Made by a program: the position numbers and the translations under genes
Shown: positions 20,876 to 32,229 of the stretch, piece after piece
Layout: the number at the start of each line of letters is the position of its first letter
Numbering within the stretch: the first letter of the stretch is position 1
Notes under the pieces: model-generated
Told to the model about the DNA's origin: nothing
Database searches by the model: none
What the model saw: the letters and a program-made list of their open reading frames with translations, nothing else
DNA from: Pseudogymnoascus destructans
Lineage: Eukaryota; Ascomycota; Leotiomycetes; Thelebolales; Thelebolaceae
Length of the DNA: 64,000 nt
NCBI RefSeq assembly: GCF_001641265.1
Contig: NW_020167563.1
Span: 1-64,000 of the forward strand
Direction of reading: 5' to 3'

Positions 20876-22375
20876 ATGGCGAAACTCAAGGCACATGAAG
20901 AACTCTCCACTAATGCGAATACTATCAAAGCTCGCAACTGCGTCTCCAACCTTACTGAAGACGAGAAGGCTGTTCACTTAGCACTCAAGGCTGACCATGC
21001 TGATCTGAGCTACTACTTAAAGAAGTTATATAAGTCTGCAAAGTGTAAGGATGCCTCCTTACCTAGATACTCGAAGAACCCGCCTCAGAGCTGTTACGGT
21101 CACCACAAGCATGAAATCCGACTCGGTGTGGTTTCGGACCAGTAGAGGAGGACATAGCGAGTTACACTATAGTGGGGGACAGTAAGGGTGTAGGGTTCAG
21201 GGTCGATGCGGACCTGTTGCGGTGGAAGGTTCAGGGCTAGGGTTGGGATAACCGAGTCGGGCCCGTTTCGGGTACTTAAGGAAACAAACTTAACGGGGTT
21301 CCCCCTTCATCTTTTTTGTATCCTTCGTAGTAGACCTATAGGATAGCATCCTTTTAGCCTCCAACTCGCACTCTCATATGCTATTACTGTGAGCTGGGTG
21401 CCCTGTGTCATTACACAAAGTATATCGCTGCCTCTACTGAAGACAAGACACGTCTACAGAATGAATTGAAGGTTGAGCGTATTTGTGTTCGGTAAGTTCC
21501 TTCTGGTAATCTCTGGTAGCCTCAATCTAACTATAAACAGGACTGAGAAGGGTACCCATGCATCTTGCATTGCGAATCAGAAAGTCAAGAATATTAGCGC
21601 CTCTTCTTCTCCACAAGCCCCACCATCTACTCCGCCCAAACAACTTCTGTCTGAGCTTGCTGCATTTGAGGGTATCTCAAGTATTCCAATCGATGACAAT
21701 CATAACAGCGAATGGGAGGATACTGAGGTTGAAGACGATTTGGAGTTGGAGCTTATGTTACAGCGCGAGATATTTTAAATGACGAGGCTGTTCTACCAGA
21801 TGAGCTTTCCGATGAAGAGATCACTAGCACCCAGGCTCTCTTAACTCAAGCGCACATTGATGTATGCTACCTCATAATCTGGTAATCTTCTGGTGATACT
21901 AATAGTTGATAGGCCCATGAAGAGTCCAATTTCCGCAAGTGGCAACATTTCTGGGATAGCTGTATCCACTCATATACGAGAAAGGCTGGAAAGCTGAGAA
22001 AGAAGCCTGAGCGTCTCTTTGAGTATATGCCGTGGATTGATGTAGAGGAAGGGTACGTCTCTGATCATCCTAGCAATCTTCTGGCAATACTAATTGTTTA
22101 TTATAGCACTTTTCACGAGGTTATCCCACCACATAAATATTTCTGTTTGTACGAGCAGGCAGTTTGGAAAGTGGGCCTAATTACCAGGACCTGTGCAGTG
22201 GTACCCAAAGTCTTACAATCTTGTCGACAATGGATGGTTGCAAATATCCACTCATAGTTCTAGCTTCAAAGAGGCGTTCTTACTTGTCTACTCTAAGAAG
22301 TTTGATAAGGAAAAGTGGGCTAAGGTATCAGCTGCACAGGATATGTTGTTCCTGGAGCTAGAGTAGAGGAGAACT
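20876..22375 (+). pseudogene. Unknown multi-intron gene of the hAT element
   Basis: Divergent from the H3-like gene, 399 bp between the two ATGs. I do not recognise the family. From ATG 20876 it encodes a charged helical start (NLTEDEKAVHLALKADHADL), is cut by a solo LTR at 21044-21415, and resumes in frame (AASTEDKTRLQNELKVERIC). Introns at 21492-21540, 21862-21912 and 22053-22106 splice in phase. Later parts include a Ser/Pro stretch, an acidic run (SEWEDTEVEDDLELEL) and RKWQHFWDSCIHSYTRKAGK, FHEVIPPHKYFCLYEQAVWK. A one-base shift lies near 21770 and another near 22190. It is not an obvious hAT catalytic domain. It may be an N-terminal or accessory element protein. Confidence 0.6.
21044..21415 (-). 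repeat. Solo LTR (372 bp) in the hAT element
   Basis: TGTAAGGATGCC...GTGTCATTACA with perfect 5-bp target duplication CAAAG (21039-21043, 21416-21420). Same family, opposite orientation, as 22581-22829 and 58623-58951. Removal restores the reading frame of the unknown gene. Confidence 0.9.
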
Positions 22376-22580
22376 TGAGTTGCTAAAGTTATAGCGCTGG
22401 AGTACCTTTCGCGTTGGAAAACCAGGTATTTAAGTACTTCATCGTAGCCAGACTTCTGGTAACCTTCTGATAATCGAGCAATTTGCCAAATGCCATCTCA
22501 ATACTCAGAGTTGTTTGATTCTGACAGTATTCTCAGACTCTATTCCGTCTTCTCAACGACTATCCTCATTAAATCAAGTC

Positions 22581-22829
22581 TGTAAGGACACAGGGCACCC
22601 AGCTCACAGTAATAGCATATGAGAGTGCGAGTCAGAGGCTAAACGGATGCTATCCTATAGGTCTACTACGAAGGATACAAAAAAGATGAAGAGAGGAACC
22701 CCCGTTGGGTCAATCTCCTTAAGTACCCGAAACGGGTCCGACTCAGCTAACCTGCCTTAACTCTTATCATGTGACCGTAACCTGCCCGACTCAGATCCTT
22801 TCCATCACTGAGGGACAGGCATCCTTACA
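22581..22829 (+). repeat. Solo LTR (249 bp) in the hAT element
   Basis: TGTAAGGACACAGGGCACCC...GGCATCCTTACA with perfect target duplication AAGTC (22576-22580, 22830-22834). Shorter than its relatives through internal loss. Confidence 0.9.
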
Positions 22830-22834
22830 AAGTC

Positions 22835-23258
22835 CCTGCAGGCCTTGAATATATTGGCAAGTTAAACCAATTCGTCAAATGGACTAAGGATACACACGAT
22901 ATATTCATTGAGTGGTGGAAGCTATCACGATGGTATGAACAACACTCAGATCATACTACAAAACTCCTTATGAAGATTGCATGGGATTCAACCAACTGGA
23001 GTTCTCAATACTGGAGAAGTTATCACCAAGGAGCAGACCGGCTTTCTGGAGAACCATGTGTTATTTGTACTTATTGTTCGAAGGCCCTTACGCATCCTGC
23101 AATCAAGTCTGCTGGCCCAAAGTCTATGGCAACACATCTTGCATCAGACATTTGCAAAAAGAAGTCACAGATGGGAAGGATAGTCTCTATCAAATGCGAA
23201 TCAATCAAATGCAACCTCAACAAGTAAGGATTACCAGATTATTACCAGAATTATGTAG
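22835..23258 (+). pseudogene. BED-type zinc-finger-like fragment of the hAT element
   Basis: An open stretch immediately right of the solo LTR reads KLNQFVKWTKDTHDIFIEWW, then a finger-like CTYCSKALTHP...SMATHLASDIC, i.e. C-X2-C...H-X5-C as in BED fingers, which commonly form the N-terminus of hAT transposases. It ends at a GTAAGG donor (intron 23224-23258); I see no RNase H-like core beyond it. It could be the continuation of the gene starting at 20876, split by the LTR. Moderate confidence in the finger, low in the gene model. Confidence 0.5.
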
Positions 23259-24361
23259 GTTAATACCTATAATAAGATCATATTCTCACACAAGAGACAT
23301 TTTATGAACAAGTTCTATACACAGTTATCTTGACTCATAGCTCGTTCCGCTCAGTCGAGGATCCTCATCAAGACCCTATAAATACTTTAGGTATTAGTAG
23401 GTCTGGCCGGCCTCATCAAGCAAGGTGGAGGGATGTTCTTAAGCATATATAATAGATAATAGCGTTCTAATAATCTTCTGATAATCATGGTACTTAGATA
23501 GAGGAATATACATGATTCGTTCTCACAGCTTACTAGAGATGGCGAGAGTGATGCTAATAGATGTAATACTTTAACTTAACCATAAAACAGTATTAATCGT
23601 ATGAGGGACTGTTCACATGATGCATAAATCTTACACGTGATAGCCGAGTACTCACCGGGTTTTTACAGAGTAACTGAGTATTGACCTCACTCACCGAGTC
23701 GAGTAAAAGGTTCAGCTACTCACCCAGCTGAGTAACCCACTGAGCGAGTGAGCCGAGTATTGAGCGAGTAGTGCGCAGCCTAGGCAGGAGTACTGGGCGA
23801 GAGCTGTGATGGGAGCTTTTGGCAGTCGCTCGATGGCACCGATCAAACGTGGCATCACAGCCTAGGCAAGGGGGGCAGTAGAATGGCAGAAGATACTGGA
23901 TAGATAGCTTCATGTAGTAAATATAATGGTTTCTGTGAAGAATATCTGTTTCTGACCTTGTAGACCATGATCTTGCCGCCACCAATGTTGCCCAAGTTCC
24001 ATTATGCTACCGCTATGGCCAGTTTTACCACTCTTGGGCCAAATTAAGGTGGTGATGCGGGTATATCGTCATCCACCGGCCACATACATCTACAGTAAAT
24101 CATAGAATCATTCTATTTACTGTATATATCTATATAACCTCAATTCCACTGCTCCCGTACAGACCGCCTGAACCGTTCTTCTCGAAAACTGGGAGCTATG
24201 ACCAACCGTAGAATATTAGTAAGCCACCCCTCTTTTCCGGGCACCCGTATTCTCGAAAAAACCATCGAAATACGGGTGTGGTACCCTTATTTCAAATGCT
24301 GTAATTCCCGGTAAGGTAATCAATCAAACAAAACAAAGGAAAAGGAAGGAATTGAACTTAC

Positions 24362-24413
24362 CGGTGGCTTTGAGGCCAGAAGCCTTGGTGGTGGGGGTGG
24401 TGGTGGTGGCCAT
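24362..24413 (-). pseudogene. Orphan first exon of an unknown host gene
   Basis: ATG at 24413 opens a 17-codon Thr-rich exon (MATTTTPTTKASGLKAT) ending at a good GTAAGT donor (24361-24356). Only about 35 bp of intron remain before the end of the long repeat element at about 24320. No continuation is visible on the other side of the element. The gene was probably truncated by the insertion. The product cannot be named from 17 residues. Confidence 0.45.
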
Positions 24414-25071
24414 CGCGTTGTTGAAGAAGAAGGAAAGGTTGGTGGGGGGTTGTGGAAATATTCGCGTTTGACGCGTTGGGGTCACGTGACCAACGCCCAA
24501 TCACGTGCTTTAGTGGCTTCACGGCAGGCTGCTTACAAACCGGCGCCCACGGCGCCGGTCGACAATACTCGTAAGAAGAAAGGAAAAGTACGAAGAGGAA
24601 TAAGGCAAGTAGAAAGAGGGGTATTCTTACTATGAATCACTTCTTATCAAGTCTATTCTATAGCTATTCTTCCCTACTATGAATCACTTTATCAATTTGG
24701 CCCGTTTTATGATTCTGGGGTTGCTGGAGCGGTTTGTTGGTTGGGGTTTACTTACGTAACCGCTTACAAATCCAGGGGTGTCCGTGATGTCGTTCGCTTA
24801 GTATTCGGACACCGGTGTCCGTATACTGGAACTCATTCGAAGACGCGAAATCGCTTAGTCATCAATAATCCAGCAATCTCACCTAGCCTTGTCCAACGAG
24901 GCTACTGATTTGACGGCGCGCATTTACCCTAGCTTCCGAAAAGGACAGCATCATCCAAGCTCCCCCTCTATCCTCCACAACCAGAGTTCCTTTCTGAGAC
25001 ATGAATGTGTGATTTTCTATGTAATATTTGTTTTGCGTTGATACCCCTCTAGCTGCGCTGCTCCTCTCACC

Positions 25072-26591
25072 ATGGCGAAAGACTACAAAACCCTGAAAGA
25101 AGACTTCGTGTCGAACCTCACGGGCGGGTCAATCGGTGATATTATCGCAGTCACAGCTGTTGTTCCTGTATGCCCCCAACCCCGCTCTTGATGACCTAGC
25201 TGATAGAGAATCAGATATCTATCATCGCCTGGTCTGCTCTACAAGCAAGGCATCAGTTCTTTGCGAAATACACAGCCATCCCCTTTGCCGTCGACTTCTT
25301 CCTCAATGTCGGCGCCGTCCTCCTCGCGACCACGCTATACTCCCCTAACCCTCTATTACTCGACATCCTTCTCTTGAGCCCGGCGATAATACTCTCATAT
25401 TTCTACACCATACCGACGAAGAAAAAGGCCAAGCCTCCCCAGGCGAAGAAGGTCACCGCGTCAGAGGCATCTCTCGACCCTTTGCCCCGCAAGCCATTCC
25501 TCACCATATACAGAGGATGCATGATGATCATAACATGTCTGGCCATTCTCGCCGTGGACTTCCCGATCTTCCCTAGACGATTCGCAAAGGTCGAGAACTG
25601 GGGCACGTCGCTGATGGACCTCGGGGTTGGCTCGTTCGTGTTCTCAGCAGGTGTCGTCGCTGCGAGGCCTGTTCTCAGGGAGAAGATTAGTGGGATATAT
25701 ACTACGCTGGGCTCGCGGTTATACTCGTCCATTCGACACTCATTGCCGCTCTTTGTACTGGGCCTGATTCGTCTTTGGTCGGTCAAGGGTCTTGACTATG
25801 CTGAGCATGTCACAGAGTACGGAGTCCACTGGAATTTCTTCTTCACTCTTGGATTTCTGCCACCTTTTGTGGCAATCTTTCAATGGGCATTCCAGCTGAT
25901 CCCGTCATTTGAGGTGCTGGCTTTCCTACTTGCAGCTGTCTATGAGATTGTCCTGGACAATACCAACCTCAAGGCGTTTGTTTTGACAGCCCCTCGAACA
26001 GATCTCTTCTCAAAGAACAGAGAGGGGATATTTAGCTTCATTGGGTATCTGTCGATATTCCTGGCTGGACAGGGCATTGGGATGGCCGTTATTCCAAGAA
26101 ACATCTCACCAAAGGAGCCCACTGGAAGCTTCGCCCAGCGGAAGAAGCTCCTTATTACGCTGGCGACCACATCCCTGGTTTGGAGTCTCTTATATGTGGC
26201 TACGACGCATTATTACGGGCTGGGACTTACCGTGTCTCGTCGACTTGCAAACCTGCCCTACCTCCTCTTCGTAGCAGCGTTCAACTGCATCCAAACCACG
26301 GCATTCTGTGCCATTGAGACGTTCTACTTCCCGGAAGTCTACAAGGCCACAGACAAGAAGACGGAGGAGCGCAACTATAACCAAGCAACGAGTAGGATTA
26401 TGACGGCATATAACCGGAACGGCCTGGCGCTGTTCCTTGTCGCGAACCTGCTTACCGGGCTGGTCAACCTCACGGTTTCGACTCTTTTTGTTAAAGATTC
26501 CGTGGCGGTGGGCATTTTGCTCGCTTACGGGGGCGTGATAACCGGATTAGCCGTGTTGTTGGATGTGTATGATATCAGTATCAAGTTGTAA
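25072..26591 (+). CDS. GWT1: GPI-anchored wall transfer protein 1 (inositol acyltransferase)
   Basis: ER membrane enzyme that acylates the inositol of GlcN-PI early in GPI-anchor synthesis (PIG-W family), needed for wall mannoproteins. Exon 1 25072-25167 (MAKDYKTLKEDFVSNLTGGS) and exon 2 25215-26591 join in phase across a 47-bp intron to 490 residues, the usual length. The conserved N-terminus with FVSNLTGGS, LNVGAVLLATTLYS and LLLSPAII, and about a dozen hydrophobic segments, match the family; the C-terminal half has NYNQATSRIMTAYNRNGLA and NLLTGLVNLTV. The gene stands alone between transposon blocks, head to head with the orphan exon at 24413. No disruption seen. Confidence 0.93.
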
Positions 26592-28560
26592 CAGTAGTTA
26601 TTTATCTTGAAGTATTAATTGTTGCAATATTATTGTAAGCTTAATGATAATATATTAGAATGAGCTGAGGGTTGCAGGAATGGGACAACTTGGACACACT
26701 TTACACGGCTTCTAAAACCCAGGTGAGTCGTTGCCATCACTATTCGGAGGATGAAGCTTGCATTGGTAAGACACCCAAGTAAGACAGCCAGCCCCTGCCT
26801 ACCACCGTGCATATCTGCGTACATAGTACAGTACAACTCCGTGTGGTTGTGCATGCAGGGGCAATGCACCGCACTTCTATTTCGGTCCCGCAACCACCAC
26901 GCGTGGTTGGCTCCGCCAGATCAGGACTTTTTGCAACTATCAATACTCTGTCAGGGATTTTTTTACACACGCTACTACTTCTATTATGCTTTCCGGAGGA
27001 TGAAGTGAGGGGTTATTGGCCTGGGTCTGGAGAGCTGGTCGCACGCGCATGGTGCCTTCTTTTTGGGAGGGTGCGCGCTGTGTGTTGTCTACTGCTCGCC
27101 GGTCTAGGCTGGCTGGATTGAAATTTTGCTTTTAACTTTTGTTGTTTTTATTCCTGCCTTGTGTGTGGTTTGATGCATGTGATATGTATGTGGCGTGATG
27201 TGATGTGTGACACATACCATTTGTGACATGTTCCCCCCTGCCTCTGGTGTCTACTTGGAGGTTGTCGTCACTTTGGGGTAAGGTGGGGTGATATGAGGAA
27301 GGAGGAGGGGCGGTTATTCGCATATGCCTGAGGGCCTTCATCTCCCATATCAATGCAGGTAGGGGAGGCTGACGATGCGGTTGGGGAAATATTCCTTTTT
27401 TAAATAGGTAAGCGCCCTTACATGTGTCATACACCGTCGCACACGCCGGAGGGCATGATTTGCGAAGCGCTGGAGCATGGGCCTTGTCGCGGGTTTTTGA
27501 AATTGCTAGGGGAGATGTTTTTGCCATCAGATGAAGAAGTAAGTTTGGTGAGATCTGGGGGATCTAGGTTAAGGTACTTACCATACCGATTCCAGCGGGC
27601 AAGGCGTAAGGCCATCGGCCAAAAGGGGAAATGGCGCTCCCCGTCGCGGGCAAGTTTCGGGATTGTTGACGGGGAGGTGGGATGGGAGATGGGATGCTCT
27701 CGAGCGCCAGCCTTGCGCCACTCTTACAGTTCGTACGGATACAGCAATGCTCTGCCCAGTCCGTCTAGTCCAACCGCCGCTGGACGAATGTGATAATGAG
27801 CTCATCCTCATCTATTAGCCGCCAATTCACGTGTGGTGTGGCACGGGTAAGGCCGAGGGAAGCTTCGCATAAACAAATCTCTCCATCAGTGGGGCGGGCA
27901 GTGGCGATTCGTCGAGATGAGCACATAAACAACTGGGGCTGGGAGTACATACTGCCGAGTTACGGTACGAGTACGATCAACGGGGGAGAAAACGGGGGAG
28001 CCTGGTAGTCGTCTGGTAGTCGTGATGGTAGAGAGAGTTTTGCTTCCCGTGAGATGGGTCGCACTTGTGTATTGAGCACAAGTGCGCAGGGAGAGGTGGT
28101 TGCACAGATACAGGGAAATACGGGAACAAGAGCAAGGGAATGGGGAGAGGGAGGTTCGAGTCATGAAGAGTGTGAGAGTGTATTGTATCATATCATATTT
28201 GTATGCACTGTGGAACTAGAGAGCATAGTCAGTTCATGTAATGCGCTGGAGGAGAGTAGGGAATTGTGGCTGCGTTGAGGCCCAGAGCGAGGAAGGAAGT
28301 GTAGGAACGAGGTTAATAACACAACACTAACAACAAACGCTTACCACGCTTATTTCCATCTAGCATAAGGAAATCCCTAGATTACCCTTCTCCTCTTCTC
28401 CTCTTTCCTGTCATATCCGACAGATTGCTCTAAGCGCGTTATTATTTATCCGTGCTTGAAACAGTTAACTCGTACTGTACCTGTACCTGGATTAACGCCA
28501 GCAAGGTTGTTCGCTGTCCATTGTCCATTTTGTGTGTTAGCTGGTGTTGTTTAATCCTAC
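26592..28560. other. Gene-free stretch
   Basis: No open frame here shows composition, length or motif consistent with a protein. No tRNA or 5S pattern was found. AT-rich tracts follow GWT1; simple purine-rich sequence lies around 27.3-28.2 kb. Confidence 0.5.
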
Positions 28561-28590
28561 TGTACTTCAAAAAAGGGCCGGCCCCCCTAA

Positions 28591-28850
28591 GGGTGTTAGT
28601 GTGTTAGTGTGTTAGTGTTAGGGTGTTAGGGTGTTAGGGTGTTAGTTGTGTGTTAGTTGGTATGTTAGTGTTAGTGTGTTAGTTGGTGTGTTAGCTGGTG
28701 TTAGCTGGTGTTAGCTGGTGTTAGCTGGTGTTAGCTGGTGTTAGCTGGTGTTAGCTGGTGTTAGCTGGTGTTAGCTGGTGTTAGCTGGTGTTAGCTGGTG
28801 TTAGCTGGTGTTAGCTGGTGTTAGCTGGTGTTAGCTGGCGTTAGCTGTGT
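28591..28850 (+). repeat. TTAGCTGGTG minisatellite with TTAGGGTG variants
   Basis: At least 14 perfect consecutive 10-bp units TTAGCTGGTG (28691-28830), preceded by degenerate GTGTTAG/TTAGGGTG units (28591-28690) and followed by two variant units. Confidence 0.97.
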
Positions 28851-28904
28851 CTCCGGTGTCCCGTTGTCCCCCTTTACGCACCAAACACTACCGCCCCCAC
28901 CTAT

Positions 28905-31680
28905 CTACCTTACCGGGGATCCACGTAATTAAATAAGGGTAGCAGAACGGTTTTCCCATCGCACACCGATACGCTTCTCTCCTTGCGACAAAAGCTGAAG
29001 AACCCTATGCTCAGCATGAGGGCACTTTGGACTTAACAGTTACGGCGAAAGTAGGGGTGGGCGATCGGTGAGCTACGGGTGCCCAGAGCCAACCATATTT
29101 AAAGTGAACGGTTTATGCGCCTTGTACGGATACGTTATAATAGCGGTTACGTAGTCATATACAGTAAATATATGGATTCGGTGAAACTGGAGATTTACTG
29201 TAGATATATATGGCCAGTGAATGAGGATTCGCCGGTATCACCACCTTAATTTGGCCCAGGTATGGCAAAACCGGCCATAGCGGTGGCATAATGGTAGTTG
29301 GGTGGTATCGGTGACAGCAAGATCACTGTTGACCGGCCAGGAAACAGTTAATAAGCACAGAAACATTATATTTACTACATAGATATATCTAGCCAGTATC
29401 CTCCACCCTTCTGCCACTCCTTACCCAAGTTCTGATGCCACATTTGAGCTGTGGCATCAAGCGGCCACCGAAAGCTCGCATCATAGCTCTCGCGCACCAA
29501 CCCCCAGACCCCGCACCTACCCCAGGCTGTTTATTTCAAGTTCGTTCAGACCATCGCCAGGTCTTATCCTTTCCTATCCTTCCTTCCGTGCATCGGCCAG
29601 CTGCCAAGTGTCGTTTATATGTCGAAATGGGTAGCCAGCTACCAAGTGTCGAGTTCGTAGGTCGATGTCGGGCTTTGTGGTAGCGCTCTGCCACTTCGAC
29701 ATGTGGTTCTTGAGTATCTATATCAAATTAAATAGCTGGTAGTCATGTAATAGATGAGGGGGGGTTGGGAGACTCACAGTTTGGTGCAGGTTGGAGTGGG
29801 CAGATCCGCTTTAACGGTTGAACTGAGCAAAGCAAAACGAAAGAGAAAGGCGCTGGACTTGGCCGATTTAAAAACTGGGCTTGCTGGAGCTAGCTCAGTC
29901 GGCGGTTGTCCAGACAGTATCAATGAAAGAAAAGGAAAGGAAAGAAGAGAGGTAAAGCGAAAGGACATAGAGAAATAAAAATACTTACTGGCTGTAATAT
30001 ACCCAAAAACGAACAGAGATAGAGAAAATAGACACTTACCGGGCTAGAATATACCCAAAACCGAAAGGACATGGAGAAAATAAAAATTGAAACACTTACC
30101 TGACTTAACTGAGTATCGACATGTAGAAATGCATGCCCAAGCTGGAGGAAATCAGCTTCAACATACCTCTAAACATATCAATCCACTAAACGAATAAAAA
30201 GGAAATAAAAAGGAAAAGAATTGAGGCATTCCAAACATGAAGTTTCAACCTACTGATGTGTGTAGTCGGCCACAAGTGGCCATGACCAGGGACACTGAAG
30301 CTTGTAGAATGGAAACATAGTCAAACTTACTGGTAATGCGATACATAAGTATGTGCCACCTATGATAGTCGCCCGAAGACACTCCACGGAGTGCTCATAG
30401 CAAAGTGCCCAAAACAGGGCCAAAACCAGGCTGGGGAAATGCACGTTTTGTTTTTTCAAAAATCCAAAGGCCCCCCCTTTGGACTCTGAAAACCCCATAC
30501 AAATCCAGAGTCTGCACACGATTTGACATACCTCAAATTGAGGTGCGCAAGATGGTGTGCATTCCAGACATCCTGGGAATGGCTAGGGAGTATGGCGGCG
30601 CGACCAAAAACGCCCAGGGAGTGCTCATGCCTGGCGTCGAAAGGTGACTAGAGTTTTGTGTTTTGGGTCAGTAGAATTTAGGCAATTCGGTGAGAGGATA
30701 GAGGACTTACCTGGGAGCAGCAATGTCGAAGAGGAGCGCTCTATGGTCGAGCTGGTTGGTGGATTGCGATGAGGGTGGGGGAGCTTTGGATAATGCCTAT
30801 GAATCGGGGACCGTTCGGCAATACAAGGTGATGGCTGGGAGCCATTCATCACTGACTTTAAATATCCTGGGAGTGGCCGCGCCAGGCGGAGTATCCAGCT
30901 CATGTTTGGGGGGAGGGCTTTCGATGGTGAGGAGGAGGTCAGAGATATTTGCGTTTGCAGGCAGCTTGGTGAGCATGCCAGCGAGGGTGGCCATTGTGTC
31001 GAAGAGCGAGAAGCCAGAGATATTTGCCTTCGAAAGGCAAGCCCGATGGATATGGCTCAATTAAGCTGTCAATAGTGGCAGACTTGAATCTGTGACAAGG
31101 TCAGCCAGCTGTAGGTTTGGGCTGGAGTGGGGAGACTATCCTGGACAGTACTCCGGACAGCATTGAATGAGCTTCGAAAATGATTGAGGAAGGTTCAGAG
31201 AGGCTCAAAGAGGCCTCGACAATGCCAAACAGAGCTCTAACCACATTGGGCAAGTTGTGGCAAGGTCAGCCAATGTTTTGGCGGGCTTGGAGAGCCAAGA
31301 AGAATAGAGCGCGACAGCTCAGAACGAAGCTCGAGAGCGAGCGGTTGACATGACAAGTGAGAGTTTGAATACTCGTTCAAATGAGATTGAACTTACCTTC
31401 ACAGTGCCAATTCTGATGGCATATCCTACCTTTACATAGGTAAAGGTCGATTCAGAGACAGAATTCGAAATTTAGAGTGAAGTTTACGGTGGGCGAAGAA
31501 ACCACCAAATATGGAAGGCACGTATCACCTATTTTCATAAAGCCGTATTCAAAGCATCGAAATCGACATCACATAGAGTAATATGAATAGGTAGATAGAT
31601 ATAGAAATTGAGTTCATTTATTATATCTACGGCTTCACTTCTAACTTGTAAAAGCGCTGCCATCCTCCCAGTTTCCCTTA
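28905..31680 (-). mobile_element. Long dispersed repeat element, copy 2 (partial, inverted)
   Basis: Reads on the minus strand in the same order as copy 1. It begins near 31680 with the last part of the element gene (AGCGCTTTTACAAGTTAGAAG compares with AGCAGTTTTACAGACTGGAAG in copy 1) and ends at ACCTTACCGGGG (28905). The upstream gene part is missing, so this copy is 5' truncated. It lacks the expanded satellites and the hAT insertion of copy 1, giving an approximate view of the empty state. Divergence is substantial. Confidence 0.6.
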
Positions 31681-32229
31681 TGTTACTAGGAGGTCTCGAA
31701 TGAACGCCGCTTGAGCCGGAGTGAAACTCGAAGTATGGATGGGGTCTTTTAGGCAGCGGCACTTTGCTGCATGGATACTGGCTTGGCTTGGGAGTATGGG
31801 CTTACCTTGGTGCACATCTCAGCTGGACTTGGTGCTTTCGGCGTGTGGGCTTGGGCATTGCTGGACTTGCTGGTTTCGGAGTGATGGAATGGCTGGAATG
31901 TCATGGGCTGCTTGTCGTGTCGCTGTCGGGCTGGGCGGAATAGATGATCACATTGAGGCAATTCGGGCTGGCATTTGCATGGATGATGGCTATATTATTG
32001 AAGCTATATAGAATATAAGATTGTTCCTGATGCCTTCTTTTCCTTTGCTTCCCTATGTCCCATGCTCCTCCGCCGTAATCATCTTGGTGCTGCTAGCTGC
32101 CATATGTTCCACCTCTCCCATCGCCATGATCAAAATGATGACGGCGGCTTTTGCCCCGGCTTCCCTACTCCCAAAGCCTCTTCCCAGATTTTTGGGTATA
32201 TATTGAGGCCCGTTTGTCTGTTTACCCTG

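Larger units (their letters stand above)
19562..23782. mobile_element. hAT-like DNA transposon carrying a histone H3-like gene
   Basis: The 8-bp target duplication GGCAGGAG (19554-19561 and 23783-23790) is perfect and flanks 13-bp terminal inverted repeats TAGGCTGCGCACT, followed at both ends by many ACTCG/GAGTA(A/C)TC phrases like transposase-binding subterminal repeats. The 8-bp duplication supports hAT. Inside are a minus-strand H3-like gene, a divergent plus-strand unknown gene, two solo LTRs and a BED-like finger. No hAT catalytic or dimerisation domain could be read, so the element is probably non-autonomous now. Confidence 0.85.
15540..24320 (+). mobile_element. Long dispersed repeat element, copy 1 (interrupted by the hAT element)
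   Basis: Segments of this copy recur in the same order on the opposite strand at 28905-31680: the gene end (about 17080-17180 with 31680-31570), the stretch around 17290-17450 (with 31440-31260), 18040-18400 (with 30560-30240), 19220-19500 (with 29900-29570) and 23860-24140 (with 29430-29150). Both end in ACCCTTATT...CCCGGTAAGGTA (24318 here). A third end is at 32775. The hAT element 19562-23782 sits inside. Left end and class unknown; no transposase or RT motif recognised. Confidence 0.6.
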
